A stretch of DNA of 7,209 bases from Desulfocapsa sp. (GTDB taxonomy: Bacteria > Desulfobacterota > Desulfobulbia > Desulfobulbales > Desulfocapsaceae): the NCBI GenBank assembly GCA_029935135.1, contig JAOZKX010000096.1, positions 1 through 7,209 on the forward strand, in the 5' to 3' direction. Below, in pieces: positions 6,101 to 7,209 of the stretch; the stretch's first letter is position 1, and each line of letters starts with the position of its first letter. The position numbers and the translations under genes were made by a program. The notes under the pieces are model-generated. The model made no database searches. It saw nothing but the letters and a program-made list of their open reading frames with translations, and was not told the DNA's origin.

Positions 6101-7149
6101 GTATAACCAGTGGGCAGCGTATCAACCACCTCTACAGCTGCAGCACTCATCGGCCCTTCATTTCTAGCGGTAAGGGTGAACTGAACAGGCTGCCCACCTA
6201 TAACAGGATCGGTGCCTACCACCTTGCCAATGGACATATCAGTCCCTTCAAGAATCTCAAGATCGTCGGTGGTTGAGTTATTGTCCGGATTCTGGTCCGG
6301 AGTAGCCGAACTAACAGAAGCAGCATTGGTTATTGCCCCCGTTGTTGCCCTGGTCACCTTGACCCGAAAATAAAAAACAGAGGAAATTACTGCGTCAACA
6401 GGAAGATCAACAGCATTGCAGGTTACATCCTGTCCAACTGCGGAACAGTCCCAGTCGCCATCCTGATCTGTCGGTGTCTCCGCATCATCTGCAAAAAAGC
6501 TGAGACCTGGGGGCAAATCATCTGTCAGAACAAGGTTGTCTGCGATAAAAGGGCCATTATTTTTCACTTCAAACCTGTAGGTAACAATCCCACCTGCGGC
6601 CACCGGATCAGGGCTTCCTGATTTAGTAACCAGCTCCAGATCCGCACTTTCAACAACATCTGTATTGATCGATTCCTCATTATTACTTGGATTGCTGTCA
6701 TTGTCTGCCGTTGTAGTTGCTGTTATCTCGTGAGTACCAGGTACAGCAGAAGCAATCATTTCAAAGACGAGGGTATAATGTGTCAGTTCCAAAAGAGGCC
6801 AACCTTCACAGATTACTTTATCATCATCAGCACCAGTACTTGGCACAGCACCACTATAACTACAGTGCACGAGATCACTGGAAGTGATAAACTGGAATCC
6901 GGCTGGAACGGTGAGCTCCAGCTTCGGATTTGTGGTAGGGTTTGCCAGATCATTATTTTGCATTACGACGGTATAGAAGATAGTGCCGAAGGCTGGAACC
7001 GGATCCGGATCATCATCAAAGGATACCGGCTGGATATCAGCAGCAGCAAAAGCAGTCTCTGTTCCAATGGAGAACAGGAATAGACAGAATATTGCCGACA
7101 TCAGTAAAAAAATCTTATTAATCTTACCGTCGCTTTGAGGAAAAATCAT
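1..7149 (-). CDS. Giant secreted multi-repeat surface protein (DUF11 x8, SdrD-B x9), C-terminus outside window
   Basis: One frame is open from the ATG at 7149-7147 to base 1: 2383 codons, roughly 250 kDa, with no stop. The protein has a Sec signal peptide, eight DUF11-type beta-sandwich repeats (38-1163), nine SdrD-B/Cna-B-like repeats (1164-2317) and the beginning of a further DUF11-like repeat. Proteins of this build are known as bacterial cell-surface or extracellular adhesins, stalks or matrix components; here that role is inferred, since no ligand-binding or enzymatic domain is visible. The ATG was chosen because GGAG lies 6 bases upstream and a proper signal peptide follows directly. 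An in-frame GTG (7161-7159) and TTG (7191-7189) lie upstream, and no in-frame stop separates them from the window edge, so the start is likely but not proven. The product is rich in Asp, Asn, Thr, Gly and Ser and poor in Lys and Arg, so it should be strongly acidic. No LPxTG motif, C-terminal secretion signal or anchor is visible because the gene continues past base 1. No frameshift was found. Confidence 0.95.
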   Translation of the reverse strand, partial: MIFPQSDGKINKIFLLMSAIFCLFLFSIGTETAFAAADIQPVSFDDDPDPVPAFGTIFYTVVMQNNDLANPTTNPKLELTVPAGFQFITSSDLVHCSYSGAVPSTGADDDKVICEGWPLLELTHYTLVFEMIASAVPGTHEITATTTADNDSNPSNNEESINTDVVESADLELVTKSGSPDPVAAGGIVTYRFEVKNNGPFIADNLVLTDDLPPGLSFFADDAETPTDQDGDWDCSAVGQDVTCNAVDLPVDAVISSVFYFRVKVTRATTGAITNAASVSSATPDQNPDNNSTTDDLEILEGTDMSIGKVVGTDPVIGGQPVQFTLTARNEGPMSAAAVEVVDTLPTGYTDISATSVPAGWDCSTVVGTVMTCSGPDMVAGESAVIVITATPPEITSPPCPAEEVLHQNSAQVSTATTDPITANDNVTINYTVSPNTADLSLNKTKSPNPVAQGEDITSTITVTNHGPLPADPVQVVDTLSPYETFVSYSGTDWNCVHDGTNPGGVVTCSYTNVPPLAANTNAPTLTIITNATGDGDPDTVDTLTNNACVDDVNDALPCNNCNNGSVISTHEHADLVVAKSSSDDLIDVSEDSFTYSVAVRNDGPQTAEAVDFRDTIPQYVAAGPGGRPETLITAMTDQGSCTVSNALVHCDLLDINNGSTVTVTITVGRPMQDGTLTNTASAYSTLTGDPDLSNNEDSVDVTVVPMTDIEVTDKSVTYSEQPNPILAGTIATYTIQVRNNGPSTAENVLVADVFTGEVFDYIDSSVAGGGSCVFDDTIPPGTLTCDLLHMNASTTKSITVRIRPDHTATVSGDWQIDNIATVSMSTVDSNPANNFQSVQLPIALGEADIAVEKKESPDFQEPIRYQNSGTYYLVYQIEVSNRGPSLATGVEFIDNVTSVNPLQNPAQRLLFVRDTGNADGSADGMSLCTPPVPNSFPVDGTAQNILCELSRDPARPDGELESGEDYLRYLVFEILTAPDPITGDSYFDLLTATANETDLNLANNSEGENTTVRTIVDLELIKDGPACASPVEVEEYFDLTLTVINHGPGTSPETTVTDSLPSGMVLTATPFAAAPPAGITVTCTGAADGTDFVCEVESDPPANINALVPDAGVSIVITVPVKLTSYPTDGKIVNSATVTGLGPEPLLDTTHLNTDDHEVCVHRPATLGDRVWMDADANGVQDASEDGIDGITVNLLDSSGNPVLDPAGQAMSTTTDGSGNYLFTINHAADYIVEFIRPDISYLSTPQNAGGDDSVDSDAAGNGQTGLIPVAYDENLTVDAGFYQLVSLGDRIWKDNNANGILSSDEPGIPGTVVTLYSAGADTLFWTADDVQEGVTTSGATGDYLFADLEPGDYAVEITPPVWMGYLPSPVQVADPENNVNNDSNIESSPSLGVYRSGIVTLASTTEPVNDGDSDHNTNLSLDFGLMLPGSIGNFIWLDENSDGIQDAGEPGLANIMVQLKDSTGADLITTVTDAHGGYLFSGLTPGDYFIEVVSASLPTGLSQTTTHTNQTTDFGNQNQAGNGYRVIARENLTADFGYNWSPSSDVTGGTNNGAIGDRIWIDGDGDGMQDAAEAGVSGAEVTLYSAGPDALFWTADDVTVAVTTTGPTGNYIFDNLAAGAYAVELSDDTVASHTILNATLYSQSGDPDHFAALAAAAPAGTAGDHRSTLPVILAPGDTFVNVDFGYHPEAAVLYTIGSTVWLNNNSDTVIDGNESGIPGVTIGLQDATGAFIATTTSAADGSYLFSDLPDGNYTVVIADSNNILDTLHISYDEDDALVSPDGQSGVILAGADETAVNFGYTPASPANGNGIIGDTIFLDRDNSGAVESGEGMEGVRVILKDNSGTIIATTESDRNGHYIFIGLADGSYDIEVDSTTLPSALTNSLDPDGGGDLTASVTLAGDFDLDQDFGFVATTAGSIGDFIWTDTNADGVYQADGLDNTAATADDETALAGITMELYSDANNNNLVDAGEPLLGSTVTAADGSYLFSNLPAGSYNIKVSEENNILEGYWHSRGTDNSNNNSQADYYSLDLSSGANILRADFGYYVKPGSIGDRVWLDEAAYDGLYQGTDTAIAGVSVYLDINYPDNSTTTVLAVTDVDGHYLFPNLLLDENHNGVGGGEPYHSVWLDSRTIPANYSNIYIRYGANTDTTTVGGAAADDEELDAGSDQPTAEPAYPPMGSQDMTNDFAYFIPSSIGSFVWDDTNANGIQDGGEFGRQGVSVHLLDEFGVPVEDPNLPGTAYVIPTGSGGEYLFSDLFPGTYQVQFVLPAGNSFTSRDSGMDDMVDSDPDTATGIAVVVLGVSEDNDTIDAGLIGPAINIEKSTNGVDADIPPGVSLNVGDPVNWSYVVSNTGSVALTQVSVTDDQSVAVACPQDTLNVAE
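199..567 (-). repeat. SdrD-B-like repeat 9 (residues 2195-2317)
   Basis: It opens SSIGSFVWDDTNANGIQDGG (residues 2196-2215), a clear calcium-loop-like ladder. SGGEYLFSDLFPGTYQVQFV, SRDSGMDDMVDSDPDTATG and a close of IDAGLIG follow. The DSGMDDxxDSDP segment matches the acidic stretch of repeat 1 (GGDDSVDSDAAGNG). Confidence 0.88.
568..999 (-). repeat. SdrD-B-like repeat 8, atypical (residues 2051-2194)
   Basis: It opens GSIGDRVWLDEAAYDGLYQG, where the ladder is altered by AAY. TDVDGHYLFPNLLLDENHNG leads into GVGGGEPYHSVWLD and a Tyr-rich strand (YSNIYIRYG). A long polar, proline-containing loop (residues about 2156-2187) precedes the closing NDFAYFI. It diverges more than the other B repeats in its second half. 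Confidence 0.8.
1000..1398 (-). repeat. SdrD-B-like repeat 7 with double acidic loop (residues 1918-2050)
   Basis: It opens GSIGDFIWTDTNADGVYQAD. An inserted GLDNTAATADDETA stretch separates this from ITMELYSDANNNNLVDAGEP, a second Asp/Asn ladder that could be another calcium loop. AADGSYLFSNLPAGSYNI follows, and the repeat ends RADFGYYV. Confidence 0.86.
1399..1719 (-). repeat. SdrD-B-like repeat 6, shortest (residues 1811-1917)
   Basis: About 107 residues. It opens IIGDTIFLDRDNSGAVESGE, with Phe in place of the near-invariant Trp. SDRNGHYIFIGLADGSYDIEV and a close of DQDFGFV follow. The loops between strands are short, so this may be close to the minimal fold of this array. Confidence 0.85.
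1720..2064 (-). repeat. SdrD-B-like repeat 5 (residues 1696-1810)
   Basis: It opens TIGSTVWLNNNSDTVIDGNE; the calcium-loop-like ladder is weakened (Asn for Asp in WLN, no DG at the usual place). AADGSYLFSDLPDGNYTV is the central part, nearly the same as in repeat 7. It ends VNFGYTP, followed by a short linker ASPANG. Confidence 0.85.
2065..2493 (-). repeat. SdrD-B-like repeat 4 with LYSAG block and Ala-rich loop (residues 1553-1695)
   Basis: It opens AIGDRIWIDGDGDGMQDAAE (residues 1556-1575). Residues 1585-1600 repeat the LYSAG...LFWTADDV block of repeat 2, and PTGNYIFDNLAAGAYAVEL follows. The second half has an alanine-rich loop (FAALAAAAPAGTAGDH, 1652-1667) not found in the other repeats. 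It ends VDFGYHP. Confidence 0.87.
2494..2862 (-). repeat. SdrD-B-like repeat 3 (residues 1430-1552)
   Basis: A textbook repeat: GSIGNFIWLDENSDGIQDAG (from residue 1431), then VTDAHGGYLFSGLTPGDYFI and a close of LTADFGYNW. A Thr/Gln/Asn-rich loop (TTTHTNQTTDFGNQNQAGNG) lies before the last strand. Confidence 0.88.
2863..3291 (-). repeat. SdrD-B-like repeat 2 with LYSAG block (residues 1287-1429)
   Basis: It opens SLGDRIWKDNNANGILSSDE, a calcium-loop-like motif. Residues 1317-1332 are an LYSAG...LFWTADDV block shared only with repeat 4. Then come TGDYLFADLEPGDYAVEI and a close of LDFGLML. An extra Asn/Asp-rich loop (ADPENNVNNDSN, 1375-1386) sits in the second half, which makes this one of the longer B repeats. 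Confidence 0.87.
3292..3660 (-). repeat. SdrD-B-like repeat 1 (residues 1164-1286)
   Basis: It starts with LGDRVWMDADANGVQDASED (residues 1168-1187), the SdrD-B hallmark; the Asp/Asn ladder resembles an EF-hand-type calcium loop. TTTDGSGNYLF (1214-1224) gives the central GxYxF strand, and the repeat closes with VDAGF. Family knowledge says such B repeats fold as calcium-stiffened beta-sandwich rods. Confidence 0.88.
3661..4101 (-). repeat. DUF11-type repeat 8, junction repeat (residues 1017-1163)
   Basis: The family core is TVINHGPGTSPETTVTDSLPSG (residues 1043-1064, written here without its flanks). It has four cysteines: 1028, 1084, 1095 and 1161. Cys1084 and Cys1095 are in the usual hairpin place; Cys1028 near the start and Cys1161 near the end could tie the two ends of the bead together. 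The repeat leads straight into the first SdrD-B domain through HEVCVHRPATLGD. It is the last cysteine-containing part before a very long cysteine-free region. Confidence 0.8.
4102..4608 (-). repeat. DUF11-type repeat 7, enlarged (residues 848-1016)
   Basis: At about 169 residues this is 25-40 longer than most of its neighbours. The entry strand contains an added segment (EPIRYQNSGTYY), and the middle holds NPLQNPAQRLLFVRDTGNAD before the cysteine pair Cys929 and Cys948. The family core is still clear: YQIEVSNRGPSLATGVEFID (residues 876-895) and the exit TDLNLANNSEGENTTV. The extra loops could be where a ligand or partner binds, but that is speculation. Confidence 0.8.
4609..5025 (-). repeat. 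DUF11-type repeat 6 (residues 709-847)
   Basis: It has VRNNGPSTAENVLVADVF (residues 738-755) after a QPNPILAGTIATYTI strand, and the pair Cys773 (GGSC) and Cys786 (LTCDLL). It exits with DSNPANNFQSVQLPI. It lacks the LPxG turn (VFTGEVF instead). Confidence 0.85.
5026..5430 (-). repeat. DUF11-type repeat 5 (residues 574-708)
   Basis: It opens ADLVVAKSSSDDLIDVSED, followed by VRNDGPQTAEAVDFRDTIPQ (residues 600-619). Cys642 (GSCT) and Cys651 (VHCDLL) are the conserved pair. It exits with GDPDLSNNEDSVDVTVV. The cysteine hairpin ending CDLL is shared with repeat 6, so 5 and 6 look like closer relatives of each other than of repeats 2-4, whose first cysteine follows a tryptophan (WDC/WNC). Confidence 0.87.
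5431..5841 (-). repeat. DUF11-type repeat 4 with cysteine cluster (residues 437-573)
   Basis: Family features are ADLSLNKTKSPNPVAQGED, TNHGPLPADPVQVVDTL (residues 464-480) and the pair Cys496 (WNC) and Cys509 (VTCS). The last strand differs from all other repeats: the NPxNN exit is replaced by NNACVDDVNDALPCNNCNNG (residues 546-565), with Cys549, Cys559 and Cys562. The C-x2-C spacing could hold an extra disulfide or a metal, but nothing more can be shown. It ends in HEH just before repeat 5. Confidence 0.84.
5842..6243 (-). repeat. DUF11-type repeat 3 (residues 303-436)
   Basis: A canonical repeat with ARNEGPMSAAAVEVVDTLPTG (residues 328-348) and the pair Cys363 (GWDCS) and Cys373 (MTCSG). 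A third cysteine, Cys400 in the loop SPPCPAEE, has no obvious partner inside this repeat. The exit sequence TANDNVTINYTV deviates from the NPxNN pattern of its neighbours. Confidence 0.86.
6244..6648 (-). repeat. DUF11-type repeat 2 (residues 168-302)
   Basis: A canonical repeat. It opens with ADLELVTKSGSPDPVAAGG, then VKNNGPFIADNLVLTDDLPPG (residues 195-215), which carries the NNGP turn and the D-x-LPxG signature. Cys235 (WDCS) and Cys244 (VTCN) form the expected disulfide pair. It ends TPDQNPDNNS, the usual linker to the next bead. Confidence 0.88.
6649..7038 (-). repeat. DUF11-type repeat 1 (residues 38-167), divergent
   Basis: This is the most divergent member of the array. The usual Asn-x-Gly-Pro turn is replaced by QNNDLANPTTNP, but the family pattern is kept: a DPDPVPAFGTIFYTV strand, LTVPAGFQF in place of D-x-LPxG, and an NPSNNEES exit. 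Cys96 and Cys114 flank a hairpin and probably form a disulfide. As the first bead after the signal peptide it may be the outer cap of the stalk or, if the C-terminus is the exposed end, its base. Confidence 0.7.
7045..7149 (-). other. Sec signal peptide (residues 1-35)
   Basis: Residues 1-12 are polar with Lys9 and Lys12. Residues 13-28 form a hydrophobic core (IFLLMSAIFCLFLFSI). A short polar stretch then ends in Ala33-Phe34-Ala35, a classic A-x-A signal peptidase I site, followed by Ala-Ala-Asp. Cleavage after Ala35 or Ala37 is expected. Cys22 sits inside the core and is preceded by Phe, not Gly/Ala/Ser, so this is not a lipobox. The protein is therefore predicted to cross the inner membrane through Sec. 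Confidence 0.88.
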
Positions 7150-7209
7150 TCCACACTCCACATGTGATGGTTTTGAATATTTGTTTGTCAATAGTGCTGT
7201 GAAAAGTTT
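7150..7209 (-). other. Upstream leader region, partly seen
   Basis: These 60 bases before the ATG are AT-richer than the coding region. They hold the Shine-Dalgarno site and the perfect palindrome CACATGTG (7159-7166), which touches it. TTGACA at 7191-7186 matches a sigma-70 -35 box, but no good -10 box follows at 16-18 bases, and transcription from it would begin inside the ribosome site. The real promoter is probably beyond the window. The frame of the gene stays open through this stretch, so an N-terminal extension cannot be excluded from the sequence alone. Confidence 0.5.
7156..7159 (-). promoter_or_regulatory. Shine-Dalgarno site of the giant surface protein gene
   Basis: On the minus strand GGAG occupies 7159-7156 and is followed by the six-base spacer TGTGGA and then the ATG at 7149-7147. 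This is ideal ribosome spacing and supports the ATG over the in-frame GTG at 7161-7159, which overlaps this site. Confidence 0.75.

Noticed and set aside
7081..7089. Lipoprotein signal at Cys22
   Set aside because: The residue before the cysteine is Phe, which does not fit a lipobox, and a good signal peptidase I site follows at residues 33-35.
7159..7166. CACATGTG palindrome as an operator
   Set aside because: Eight bases are too short to support a regulator site, and the symmetry does not extend further on both sides.
7163..7191. Sigma-70-like promoter with TTGACA at 7191-7186
   Set aside because: The -35 match is perfect, but the best -10 hexamers at 16-18 bases match at only 3 of 6 positions, and transcription would start within the ribosome site. 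A chance match in AT-rich DNA is more likely.

Overview
The whole window is the 5' part of one giant protein-coding gene on the minus strand. Reading from the proposed ATG at 7149-7147 down to base 1, there is no stop codon in 2383 consecutive codons. The C-terminus lies beyond base 1. No second gene, RNA gene, mobile element, CRISPR array or terminator can be supported. The only non-coding DNA is the 60 bases at 7150-7209, which hold a good Shine-Dalgarno sequence but no convincing promoter.

The product is an exported, modular repeat protein. From the N-terminus it has: (1) a Sec signal peptide (residues 1-35 or 1-37); (2) eight tandem immunoglobulin-like repeats of the DUF11 / conserved-repeat (TIGR01451-type) class (residues about 38-1163, DNA 3661-7038); (3) nine tandem SdrD-B / Cna-B-like repeats, mostly with an Asp/Asn-rich calcium-loop-like motif near their start (residues 1164-2317, DNA 199-3660); (4) the start of another DUF11-like repeat (residues 2318-2383, DNA 1-198) that is cut by the window edge. 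The layout is that of a very large cell-surface or secreted stalk or adhesin, with rigid beta-sandwich beads carrying a functional or anchoring part not visible here. No catalytic domain is seen, and the anchor or secretion signal, if any, must be in the unseen C-terminus.

The most striking internal structure is the split in cysteine use. All eight N-terminal repeats carry a pair of cysteines likely to form a disulfide. The nine SdrD-B repeats contain none: there is no cysteine between residues 1161 and 2374. Repeats B2 and B4 share an unusual 16-residue block, and B5 and B7 share a near-identical stretch; both suggest duplication inside the array.

The organism is a bacterium, but the lineage cannot be fixed from one repeat protein. 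Base composition looks balanced. The signal peptide is conventional, and the paired cysteines suggest folding in an oxidising compartment such as a Gram-negative periplasm. This is inference. The many plus-strand open frames opposite this gene are best explained as antisense shadows.
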